Assembly (NCBI GenBank): GCA_017553575.1
Contig: JAFZKQ010000015.1
Location: 16,455 to 80,454 of the forward strand
DNA length: 64,000 bases
Direction of reading: 5' to 3'
Source of the DNA: Paludibacteraceae bacterium
GTDB taxonomy: Bacteria > Bacteroidota > Bacteroidia > Bacteroidales > Paludibacteraceae
Of this stretch, positions 36,104-44,400 are shown in pieces. Below the pieces are notes generated by a model. The model had not been told where the DNA came from and ran no database searches. It saw nothing but the letters and a program-made list of their open reading frames with translations. Position 1 is the stretch's first letter, and each line of letters starts with the position of its first letter. A program made the translations under genes and the position numbers.

Positions 36104-37078
36104 ATGGAGAACATTATAAATCCAATCGACGAAAGATTGCTTGAGTCTGAATTGACACCTGAACGCCTTCTCAGGAAGACGAACAAGGGCAACAACGAGA
36201 TTTATGTGGTCAACCACCACAACGCACCCAACGTAATCAGAGAGATTGGCCGATTGAGAGAGATCTCTTTCCGAAACTCGGGAGGTGGCTCCGGCTTGGC
36301 TTGCGACATCGACATTTATGACACGATGGACGTTCCCTACGAACAACTTATCGTTTGGAATCCTGAAGAGAAGGAGATTATCGGCGGCTACCGCTACATC
36401 CACGGCTCCAACGTCACCTTCGACAACAACGGGAAACCCATGCTCACCTCTTCCCACTTGTTCGACTATTCCGAAAAGTTCATCAAGGAATACCTCCCTT
36501 ATACGATTGAATTGGGTCGGTCGTTCGTCCGCCCTGAATATCAATCCACCAAGATGGGAGCCAAGAGCCTCTTTGCCCTAGACAACATCTGGGACGGACT
36601 CGGTGCCCTAATGGTCACCATCCCTGCCACCAACTACTTCTTCGGCAAGGCCACCATGTACCCGACCTTCGGCGTCGAGGCAAGAAACATGATCCTCTAT
36701 TTCATGAAGAAATATTTCCCTGACCGGGATCACCTCGTCTATCCTTACAAGCCAATGCCTGTAAACTACGACGAGAAAGAGATGGAAACGCTCTTCTGCG
36801 GAAGCACCTACAAAGAGGACTACGCTACGTTGAAAGAGCAGGTCCGCAAATTCGGAAGGAACATTCCGCCTCTAATCAACGCCTACATGTCCCTCTCCCC
36901 TTCCATGAAGACCTTCGGCACTTGCATCAACGACGAATTCGGTGATGTGGAAGAGACTGGCCTCATGATCACCATCCAAGAGATTTTCGAGGAGAAACGC
37001 ATCCGCCACGTACAAAGCTATTTGGAAGAGTGCGTCACCAAAGGGAAAGACGAAACGGGATACGGCAAGATCTGCTAA
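36104..37078 (+). CDS. glsB: GNAT-fold N-acyltransferase, probable glycine-lipid synthase GlsB
   Basis: The 324-residue protein matches the OlsB/GlsB group, often annotated 'putative hemolysin'. Segments include IGRLREISFRNSGGGSG, CDIDIYDTMDVPYEQLIVW, GGYRYIHGS and IELGRSFVRPEYQS. Enzymes of this group move a 3-hydroxyacyl chain from acyl carrier protein to the amino group of an amino acid. In Bacteroides thetaiotaomicron the product is N-acyl glycine (commendamide). It sits 13 bp after the O-acyltransferase gene and a strong terminator follows. The amino acid used here is inferred from the phylum. Confidence 0.75.
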   Translation: MENIINPIDERLLESELTPERLLRKTNKGNNEIYVVNHHNAPNVIREIGRLREISFRNSGGGSGLACDIDIYDTMDVPYEQLIVWNPEEKEIIGGYRYIHGSNVTFDNNGKPMLTSSHLFDYSEKFIKEYLPYTIELGRSFVRPEYQSTKMGAKSLFALDNIWDGLGALMVTIPATNYFFGKATMYPTFGVEARNMILYFMKKYFPDRDHLVYPYKPMPVNYDEKEMETLFCGSTYKEDYATLKEQVRKFGRNIPPLINAYMSLSPSMKTFGTCINDEFGDVEETGLMITIQEIFEEKRIRHVQSYLEECVTKGKDETGYGKIC

Positions 37079-37102
37079 CCATTCAAAATCAGATAGAAAC
37101 AG

Positions 37103-37138
37103 GAGGGAAATTTCGGACAGAAGTTTCCCTCTTTTTTT
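37103..37138 (+). terminator. Intrinsic terminator of the glsA/glsB pair
   Basis: GAGGGAAATTTC pairs with GAAGTTTCCCTC around GGACA with one wobble, then a T7 tract. Confidence 0.92.
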
Positions 37139-37221
37139 CTTAAAAAATCCAAGAAACACGAACAATGGGGATTTTTTTCGTATCATTGCATGACAATTAC
37201 CAATAACCAAAAATTCACAAA

Positions 37222-37842
37222 ATGAAACAGCTAATTCTGTTTGGTGCTACGCTAGCACTATTCCTATTCGGAGGATGCTCTTCCGAGGAGAAACAAACCA
37301 CCAGCAACTCACCCTCTTTCGATGAGGTCTTCTTGTCACGCAGAAGCATACGCAACTATGACGCTTCAAAGAAGATTTCAGAGGCGGAAGTACGCGAACT
37401 ACTCAAAGCCACCCAAGAGGCTCCATCGTGGGCAAACCAACAACCGACAAAGTACTACGTTGCCATCAGCCCCGAAAAGTTGACGGCCGTTCAAGATATG
37501 GTCGGAGCGAACAAAGAGAGAATCGCCAATGCACCAGTCCTTATCGTTTCCACGTTTGAACGCGGGAAATCCGGTTTCTTCCAAGGCAACCAAACCAACG
37601 AGATTGGCGACGGATGGGGAGCCTACGACAACGGACTCAGCAACTGCTACTTGATCTTGAAAGCACGCGCCATGGGCTTTGACACACTCATCATGGGAAT
37701 GCGCGATTCTGACAAGCTCCGCCAACTATTCGGCATACCAGAGAACGAGACCGTCATGGCTGTCATCGCTTTGGGATACAGGGCATCAGAGCCCAACTAT
37801 CCGAGCAAAAGAGATTTGGATGAAATCGTAACGTTCTTCTAA
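37222..37842 (+). CDS. Nitroreductase-family lipoprotein
   Basis: The 206-residue protein begins with a lipoprotein signal (lipobox FGGC, Cys at residue 19). The rest is a nitroreductase fold of the NfsA/FRP type. SRRSIRNYD near 39-47 is the FMN phosphate-binding motif, and APSWANQQPTKYYV is the next FMN contact. GFDTLIMGMRDSDKLRQLFGIPENETVMAVIALGY is the C-terminal signature, shown here in parts. Such enzymes reduce quinones or nitro compounds with NAD(P)H, but a periplasmic location is unusual because NAD(P)H is cytoplasmic. An exported flavodoxin follows at 59 bp, which suggests an extracytoplasmic redox pair. A TATCATTG element at 37191-37198 may be its promoter. Confidence 0.85.
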   Translation: MKQLILFGATLALFLFGGCSSEEKQTTSNSPSFDEVFLSRRSIRNYDASKKISEAEVRELLKATQEAPSWANQQPTKYYVAISPEKLTAVQDMVGANKERIANAPVLIVSTFERGKSGFFQGNQTNEIGDGWGAYDNGLSNCYLILKARAMGFDTLIMGMRDSDKLRQLFGIPENETVMAVIALGYRASEPNYPSKRDLDEIVTFF

Positions 37843-37901
37843 GTTTTCGCGAAAAGCGAACAGACAAGTCATCAAACAAGACCAACCAATTGAAAAACAA
37901 A

Positions 37902-38462
37902 ATGATAAAAAGAATTTTATTGTTCATCTCCGTGCTTTTCGCAACCACAATTTGTGCGAATTCACAGAACAAGAACCTAAAATCTAATCAAATGGGCAAA
38001 AAGACTTTAGTAGCTTACTTCTCGGCTTCGGGCGTAACGGAGAAGGTTGCCAAAGATTTGGCGGAAGTGGCCAGTGCGGACCTTCACGAAATCAAACCTG
38101 CCCAACGCTACACCGATGCCGACTTGGATTGGCACGACAAGAATTCACGTTCGTCAGTGGAGATGGCCGACAAGAAATCCCGTCCTGCCATCACAGACAA
38201 ACTATCGAACATGGCAGACTACCAGACAGTTTATGTGGGCTTCCCCATCTGGTGGTACACCTGCCCGACCATCATCAACACCTTCCTGGAGAGCTATGAC
38301 TTCTCGGGCAAAACCGTCATTCCTTTTGCCACATCGGGCGGCAGCACCATCGACAAGGCTTACCATGATTTGAAAGCGACCTATCCAAAAATCAACTTCA
38401 AATCAGCCAAACTGCTCAACCGTGCGACAAAGAAAGATTTAGAGGCGTTCTGCGGGAAATAG
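37902..38462 (+). CDS. Flavodoxin with N-terminal signal peptide
   Basis: The ~186-residue protein has a clear export signal (MIKRILLFISVLFATTICANS) before a flavodoxin domain. LVAYFSASGVTEKVAKDLA is the FMN phosphate-binding loop, and VYVGFPIWWYTCPTIINTFLESY is the second FMN loop. The start is the ATG at 37902; an alternative at 37992 (MGKKTLVAYF) would remove the signal and leave a cytoplasmic flavodoxin. The signal peptide is well formed and the reading frame through it is open, which favours export. Together with the nitroreductase lipoprotein it may carry electrons outside the inner membrane. Confidence 0.85.
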   Translation: MIKRILLFISVLFATTICANSQNKNLKSNQMGKKTLVAYFSASGVTEKVAKDLAEVASADLHEIKPAQRYTDADLDWHDKNSRSSVEMADKKSRPAITDKLSNMADYQTVYVGFPIWWYTCPTIINTFLESYDFSGKTVIPFATSGGSTIDKAYHDLKATYPKINFKSAKLLNRATKKDLEAFCGK

Positions 38463-38489
38463 GAGGAAGCATTCCCCTCGGATTCAAAT

Positions 38490-38518
38490 ATAGGGCTGTC
38501 CCAACAAGGCAGCCCTAT
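38490..38518 (+). terminator. Hairpin after the flavodoxin gene
   Basis: ATAGGGCTG (38490-38498) pairs with CAGCCCTAT (38510-38518) perfectly across an 11-nt loop. The T-tract is poor (TGTAT), so termination may be partial before ogt. Confidence 0.55.
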
Positions 38519-38549
38519 TGTATAACTGACGAAGAGAAGAAAAAACAAG

Positions 38550-39056
38550 ATGTCCTACATTACAGACTACAGAACGCCCGTCCCTTTCGACGACATACGC
38601 CTAATTTCCGACGGAGAGTTCCTTACGGGTCTCTATTTCATCGGCTCACCGAATGCGGAAAAACATTCGCACGGGTGTCAAGTGGCCGACCTGCCCATTT
38701 TTCAAGAGACACATCGCTGGCTCGACTGCTATTTTTCGGGCAGGCAACCCGATTTCACGCCCCGCTACAAATTGGAGGGAGTAACCCCTTTCCGTAGCGA
38801 AGTGACGGAGATCCTATGCACGATTCCTTTCGGGGAAACACGGACCTACGGAGAGATTGCGGCACAAATCGCCCAAAGGCACGGAGTGGAGAAGCTATCG
38901 GCACAGGCCGTAGGCGGTGCTGTGGGTTGGAACCCCATTTGCCTAATCATCCCCTGCCATAGGGTGCTGGGAGCAGGCGGAAAACTCACAGGCTACAGTG
39001 GAGGACTCAACAACAAAATAGCCCTGCTGAGGCAGGAAGGAATCTTGGTAAAATAG
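38550..39056 (+). CDS. ogt: Methylated-DNA--protein-cysteine S-methyltransferase
   Basis: The 168-residue repair protein removes methyl groups from O6-methylguanine in a single-use reaction. IIPCHRVLGAGGKLTGYSGG contains the acceptor Cys136, and FGETRTYGEIA and the RNA-like VGGAVGWNPICLI segment belong to the DNA-binding domain. No Ada-type HTH or zinc domain is present, so it is the short Ogt form. It is followed by the P-loop kinase gene after 11 bp. Confidence 0.95.
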   Translation: MSYITDYRTPVPFDDIRLISDGEFLTGLYFIGSPNAEKHSHGCQVADLPIFQETHRWLDCYFSGRQPDFTPRYKLEGVTPFRSEVTEILCTIPFGETRTYGEIAAQIAQRHGVEKLSAQAVGGAVGWNPICLIIPCHRVLGAGGKLTGYSGGLNNKIALLRQEGILVK

Positions 39057-39067
39057 GAGGTTTTAGA

Positions 39068-39601
39068 ATGATACTATTAATCACCGGGGCATCCCATACA
39101 GGTAAAACACTTCTGGCACAAAGGCTGCTTGAGAAGTTCAAACTGCCCTACCTTTCAATCGACCATCTGAAGATGGGACTTATCAGAAGCGGACAAACGG
39201 ACCTAACGCCCCTAAGCGAGACAGATGCCCTCACCCGCTATCTGTGGCCGATCGTCCGTGAAATGATAAAGACTGCCATTGAGAACAACCAAAACCTAAT
39301 GGTAGAGGGTTGCTACATTCCTTCCGACTGGCAACACGATTTCGACGAGCACTATTTACCCGCCATCCGCTTCGTCTGCCTTGCCATGAGCGACAACTAT
39401 ATCGACTCGCACTTTGAAGAGATTAAATCCCACGCATTCGACATCGAGTCGCGACTTGACGACGACTGTACGATAGAAAGCCTGAAAGAGGACAACCAAG
39501 AAGTAATCAGCAAACACAGAGAAACCATCACCCTGATCGACACTGATTATGGAGAAACTATAAACAGGCTAGAAAAAGAACTCGAAAAAGCTTTGAAATA
39601 A
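39068..39601 (+). CDS. P-loop kinase-like protein
   Basis: The 177-residue protein has a Walker A motif GASHTGKT at residues 7-14 and the order of a small-molecule kinase of the adenylate-kinase/2-phosphoglycerate-kinase kind. The segment LPYLSIDHLKMGLIRSG follows the P-loop as a substrate-binding lid. LMVEGCYIPSDW (~78-89) is a Walker B-like strand. The C-terminal half is rich in acid residues and ends in a short helix (RLEKELEKALK). The substrate cannot be read from the sequence. It lies 11 bp after ogt and may share its transcript. Confidence 0.7.
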   Translation: MILLITGASHTGKTLLAQRLLEKFKLPYLSIDHLKMGLIRSGQTDLTPLSETDALTRYLWPIVREMIKTAIENNQNLMVEGCYIPSDWQHDFDEHYLPAIRFVCLAMSDNYIDSHFEEIKSHAFDIESRLDDDCTIESLKEDNQEVISKHRETITLIDTDYGETINRLEKELEKALK

Positions 39602-39603
39602 GT

Positions 39604-39694
39604 AAAAAACAAGCCCCAAGACCAAAAAATGGAACTAAAAGAGGACGAAATAACCTTCAGGGCAATGCCACTACACCGTACCCTCGGGGCTTGC
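39604..39694 (-). ncRNA. Possible structured RNA or long-loop terminator
   Basis: On the minus strand CAAGCCCC (39693-39686) pairs perfectly with GGGGCTTG (39617-39610), and a T6 tract follows. The ~68 nt between the arms can form inner helices GAGG/CCTC and GGCA-TT-TGCC... around 39660. A TATCTATT element near 39707 could be a -7 box. It lies 25 bp downstream of the VOC gene stop. It may be a stand-alone small RNA of ~85 nt or that gene's terminator with an unusually long loop. A 23-codon ORF on the opposite strand (39630-39701) is probably incidental. Confidence 0.4.
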
Positions 39695-39718
39695 TTATAG
39701 GAGAATAATAGATACGCT

Positions 39719-40123
39719 CTATTCCGTAAACGAACCTATCTCTATCAGGTTACCGTCAGGATCGGCCACATAGCAAGTGCGCTGTCCCCAAGGCTCTGTC
39801 GTAGGAACAAGCACAGACATCGCACCATGATCGAGCGCATTCTGGTATTCCTTATCCACATCAGCAAAAGTAGGCACATCAAAAGCCAACTCGACCGTGC
39901 CGTTGAAACCCTCAGGATAATTGAACTTCCGTGAGACCATTCCCTCAAAAGCCTCCCGAGGGAAGAGGATGATACGCATATTGCCCAATGTCATCTCCAC
40001 GTGGGGACTAACACCATCCCAATCTGTAACAAAACCGAAAGTCTTGGTATAGAAATCAACCGTAGCCTTATTGTCTCTTGTAAAAAGACCAATGGTATTA
40101 AAGTTAAAACGAGTTTTTCCCAT
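39719..40123 (-). CDS. VOC-family (glyoxalase/bleomycin-resistance) protein
   Basis: The 134-residue protein has the paired beta-alpha-beta-beta-beta modules of the vicinal oxygen chelate superfamily. FNTIGLFTRDNKATVDFYTKTFGF is the first module. The second ends WGQRTCYVADPDGNLIEIGSF, with the conserved DPDGNLIE metal-ligand Glu. Whether it is a glyoxalase, a resistance protein or another enzyme cannot be told. It is the last of a row of small genes on the minus strand. Confidence 0.85.
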   Translation of the reverse strand: MGKTRFNFNTIGLFTRDNKATVDFYTKTFGFVTDWDGVSPHVEMTLGNMRIILFPREAFEGMVSRKFNYPEGFNGTVELAFDVPTFADVDKEYQNALDHGAMSVLVPTTEPWGQRTCYVADPDGNLIEIGSFTE

Positions 40124-40150
40124 TATCTACTAATTATATTTTATCGAAGC

Positions 40151-40606
40151 CTATTCTTTTATCTTTTCCATGTATACCCATGTCAACCCGTGGCCGATCT
40201 CCTCGCTCTTGAAGACTTTGAAGCCTTCGCGAAGATAGAATTGATAAGGAGCAGGAACTTGCGGACAAGTGCAGAGCCATGCACGAGTATGGGGATGACG
40301 TTCTTGCAATTCACGGAACAAAAACTTGCCGATGCCTTGTCCCCAATATTCAGGCAATACCATCAAGCGAGCCATCCACAACGAACCCTCTGTCACATTT
40401 CCGCGGATAGAGCCTACTATTCTGCCATCAGGGCCCTCCACCTTATACGTAGTGTAACTTTTGAACTCTTCATAGGCCTGCTCCAAAGTTTCCGTCATAG
40501 GAAGAGCATCCATGAAGTCCAACTCCCGGCATTGGGGGCCGAATGCCTTGCGCTGCAAATCCAGCAACGCTGGAACATCCTCTAGGGTAGCCACCTTAAT
40601 CTCCAT
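40151..40606 (-). CDS. GNAT-family N-acetyltransferase
   Basis: The 151-residue protein has the GNAT fold. IKVATLEDVPALLDLQRKAF opens it, and MARLMVLPEYWGQGIGKFLF is motif A, in which QGIGK is the acetyl-CoA pyrophosphate loop. The FYLREGFKVFKSEE segment is motif B. The substrate is not evident. It lies 27 bp from the VOC gene and abuts the DUF3795 gene, so the four small genes from 39719 to 41465 may be one transcript. Confidence 0.88.
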   Translation of the reverse strand: MEIKVATLEDVPALLDLQRKAFGPQCRELDFMDALPMTETLEQAYEEFKSYTTYKVEGPDGRIVGSIRGNVTEGSLWMARLMVLPEYWGQGIGKFLFRELQERHPHTRAWLCTCPQVPAPYQFYLREGFKVFKSEEIGHGLTWVYMEKIKE

Positions 40607-40607
40607 A

Positions 40608-40952
40608 CTATTTTTTCTTTATCGTCATTTGCTTTTCCATTGTCATTTTCTCGGCAAAGGCCTCCTCGCCATGCTCGCGGATATAACGGATGCAGGCCAT
40701 CCTATCACTTTTGAAGAGGAACGCAAAGATCTTGCCGACGAAGTTGTTGAGAGTCTTACACTCCTTCACATCCTTGTCACACGCCGCACAAGTATGGATG
40801 CCCTTCTCTTGGCAACACTTGCGGATTTTACACCACGACGCCTTTTCGTTCTTCTCGCATCCTGGACATTTTCCAGCAAGGAACTTCTTACAGGCACCGC
40901 AATAAAGGCCACAAGCGGCAATCTGCTGGGGATTCTTTGTAATTGTCTCCAT
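40608..40952 (-). CDS. DUF3795 Cys-rich protein
   Basis: The 114-residue protein matches the DUF3795 pattern. CGLYCGAC near 14-21 is followed by CPGC, then CKIRKCCQEKG and CAAC. These Cys clusters suggest a zinc or iron-sulfur site. The function of the family is unknown. The C-terminal ~40 residues form a charged helix. It lies one base from the GNAT gene. Confidence 0.8.
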   Translation of the reverse strand: METITKNPQQIAACGLYCGACKKFLAGKCPGCEKNEKASWCKIRKCCQEKGIHTCAACDKDVKECKTLNNFVGKIFAFLFKSDRMACIRYIREHGEEAFAEKMTMEKQMTIKKK

Positions 40953-40976
40953 TTCTTAGTTTTATTGGGGGAATAA

Positions 40977-41465
40977 TCAGAACGGCAGAAACCGACCCGT
41001 GCGACGACAATAGGCCTCGTACTCCTCACCGAAGTCACGTCGAAGACGATTCTCCTCCGTACGAACTTGGACCAGCATTATCACCACAAAAATGACAAAG
41101 ACAGCCACTGCCTGCCACGTCCACAACCAAAGGCAAATGCCTATCAAGTAAAGGAAGGTTCCCGTAAGCATTGGATTACGGCTCAAACGGTAAGGTCCGT
41201 CAGTCATCAGATGTTGAGTACGAGGTGCCACCTCGTGACCGAAGGCATCCATCGGATTGCCGTTGCCCTTGTTACGCATATGAACGATAGACCACACACT
41301 CAATGCCAGTCCAAACAATGCAAAAACAGCCCCTGCCACAAGCCTCAACACTTCCGATGGAATCAACGCAGGCCTGCCCGACACAATCCACATGATGGAT
41401 GGAATCAAAGCCACAAACAAGATACCACCCAAGAGATAACCGAATATTTCTTTTACTATTTTCAT
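40977..41465 (-). CDS. ICMT/PEMT-like integral membrane methyltransferase
   Basis: The 162-residue protein has four or five membrane helices. The C-terminal signature is TDGPYRLSRNPMLTGTFLYLIG followed by VRTEENRLRRDFGEEYEAYC...GRFLPF. This is the isoprenylcysteine carboxyl methyltransferase / phospholipid methyltransferase fold. In bacteria such proteins methylate unknown lipids or small thiols. The substrate is not known here. It is 24 bp from the DUF3795 gene and 6 bp downstream of the M60-like gene end. Confidence 0.82.
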   Translation of the reverse strand: MKIVKEIFGYLLGGILFVALIPSIMWIVSGRPALIPSEVLRLVAGAVFALFGLALSVWSIVHMRNKGNGNPMDAFGHEVAPRTQHLMTDGPYRLSRNPMLTGTFLYLIGICLWLWTWQAVAVFVIFVVIMLVQVRTEENRLRRDFGEEYEAYCRRTGRFLPF

Positions 41466-41471
41466 AATTTT

Positions 41472-44400
41472 TTACTTCACCCAAATGATTTTCTTTCCGT
41501 TCCGCACATAGACCGTTGAAGCTCGTTGGTCCACCACCTTGCGCCCGAACAAGTCATAGAGGGCATTCTCCTCTGAGGTCTCAGAGCTATCACTCAACGG
41601 TTGTTGAACGTGTGTCGGTACACTGAAATCATAATCATCCAAATCGCCTACGATAGTTTCGTATTTCGCCCAATCAGAGGCCTCATAGTCAGCAAGCGAC
41701 TCGGCATAGACATGAATGACTGGCTCTGACGAGAAGAGGTAGTTGCCTATGGCAGGAGGCGTTTTGGCCTTCACATAGACATGCTTCACCTCTGAGTTAT
41801 AAAAGACACCCTGATCCAACCGCTTGACATTGGAGCCTATCTCCACGATCGACAGTTGACCGCAATAGGCAAATGCATCCATTCCTATGCCCGAAACACT
41901 CTCCGGAATCTGAACCTTCATCAAGCCTGATTGCGCAAAGGCATTGGTACCAATATAGGTAGCCGTCTGTGGCAAAGCGATCGACACAAGTCCGAGATGG
42001 TTGTAGAAGGAGTAAGCCCCCATATCGTCATCACTCGTTTTGTAGGATTCATAATAGGCATCCCCACCGCTCACGATAGTCGCCTCCGAGAGATCGATAG
42101 ACTGCAAGCCTCCTTCCATGACAAGTTGGCGGAGGTACTTGATATCAGTACCGTTGATAGGCCCGCTGATTGTGGCTTTTATGGCTTGAGCGGAAAGAAC
42201 CTCAGAGAGGGTTCCAGCCTCCGTCAAATGAACGACCTCGGCTCCCGTTCCCTGCTTCGTCACCTCATGCATCGTTCCATCCAAATCAACCGAATAGAGG
42301 GTAAACTCCTCGTCGACACAAGAAGGGATGCAGAAGCGCAAAGCGTTAGCAGCATAAACCATTTTACCCTCACTATTGAGAGCCACGAAGCCGATACCGC
42401 CCGTACCAGACAAGGCATAAAGGGAATCGGCATTAGCATACGTATATTCCGAAGGCTGAGAGACACCCGAAAGGAAGTCGGTGAACTGTCCCAAGTTTCC
42501 GCACTGACCAATCTGATCCCAGCCTACCCGTCTTCCGTCGGAAGTGACAAGGAAATCTCCTGCCGGTATCTCCTCGATACGATCTTCGATGAATAGAATT
42601 TCCCTATTCTTCTTCGGGTATTTGGAAATCTCCTCCAATGTCTTGTCGATGTCAGCCTGCGTCACAGTGAGGTCATAAGTTCCGTAGTCATCGATCGTCA
42701 AATGGCAAGGCTCAAAGAAGCCCCAAGCCATGAAGAAGTCGGTCAAGTCCTCCTGAGCCACCTCGCAGACCTTTCTAACAAACTTCAACGAGCTATTGTA
42801 GGTATTTGACCACAACTCCAACGGATCGTTGCGCAACTCTTGGAAAAGAGTCGGATAGAACGCCGTATTTTTTCCAGCCTGATGATAGTAGAGATAGAGT
42901 TGATAATACATTCTCATCTTGCTCGTGACATGTCTTGAGAAGAATGGCACATGGTGAGCATAATCGTTCATCGTGGTTGAGAGTGGGTAGCCCTTGGTGG
43001 TAGTTGCGCCATCGAGGAAACAGATGACATTAGAGAAGAGGTTGTTGGAGACCTCCGTGCAACTCTCCAAGTTGATCGCTTGTTGGTTATTATGGCCACA
43101 CTCATGAGCCGCGCACCAGTCGTCCTGCCCTGCCTGCACGACAAAAGAGTTGCGTATGCAGTCCACCGAATTGTAGGAGGTACGATAAGGCGACGAGTTG
43201 GCATATCCATCATCCGACGCCTTGCCCTCTATGGCGAAGTTAGGGTTGTTGTAATAGATCGGGAAGATAGCTTCACCACCCGTCAGACGATAAGGAGCTG
43301 CTGCCCGCTGTCCCAAGGCCACCGACTCGCAGAATCCCATCAACTCCTTTTCCCAAACGGTAAGGCTATCAAACCAAATGACACTCTTGTCGATAGTAGA
43401 AGGGAAAACCGTCTTATAGGTGGAGGTCTTGAAATTGAGTATCGTCTCAGAGCCTTTGACGGTAAACAAATCGTGTGTAGCCTGGTTCAAGAGTTCCACA
43501 TAGTCACTATCACTATGGCGCGCCACATCGTAGTAGCCATTCACCACACCACCCTCAATATGGATTTTGATCTTCGGCCACTCGTCGAGTTTCTTTGTTT
43601 TTGAACGAGTGTCAGCCGTATAGAGGACATAATACAACGCATCCTTCATTCCATCAACGACATTCAAGCCCTTGGTCAATTTCTGACCCAATTTGGCATT
43701 CCCGATAAGGTCGTTGTTGAGGCAACCGGCAAAATAGAGCGTCGCATCAGAAGGGATGTCCTGATCGACAAAGACGTAGATCGGACTGTTGTCTGAGGCA
43801 TAAATTCCCGTCGGATTTCCCATATAGGAACCACCCGTAGCCATCAGGACTTGGTTCCAATAATTTGCATCACTATAAGCCTTGTATTCATGGACACGGA
43901 AATCCTTCTCGTAAGCCGCCCAATTGTCATTTCGGATCTTCAGAATCATGCTGACGATCTCCTTCGGAAGTCCGTCACCTTCCAAGTTATGGCATAAGGC
44001 ATCTATGTGCATAGAGAGATACTCACTCTTTAGTTGCGTACAAGCCTTATCCTCAAAATAGTTGTCGAGCAACGACTGCAAAAGTTTCGAACTCTCATCC
44101 TGCGGATAAAAATCCTCCAGACTTCCGACAATCGTTCCAAAATCATTCCAATCCGAATCGGCGAAATCCTCTTTCATCTCCGAATAGACACAGATCGTAG
44201 GGTTGGAGGAGAAGAGATAGTAACTTACGGCAGGCAACGAAGAGGTCCGTACATAAACCATCTTGACAGAGGAGCCATAGAAGGCACCCTGTTCCAAGCG
44301 ACTAACCTTCCTACCCAACACAACCGTATCCAAAGAGCCACAATAGGCAAACGCATCGAAACCCAGCGTCATCACCTTATCGGGAATCTCAATTTTCTTA

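Noticed and set aside
39109..39126. Sigma-54-like TGGCAC...GC element
   Set aside because: It lies inside the kinase coding sequence, lacks the TTGC form and leads to no separate transcript.
39630..39701. A 23-codon plus-strand ORF
   Set aside because: Too short to judge and fully contained in the inverted-repeat structure read on the other strand.
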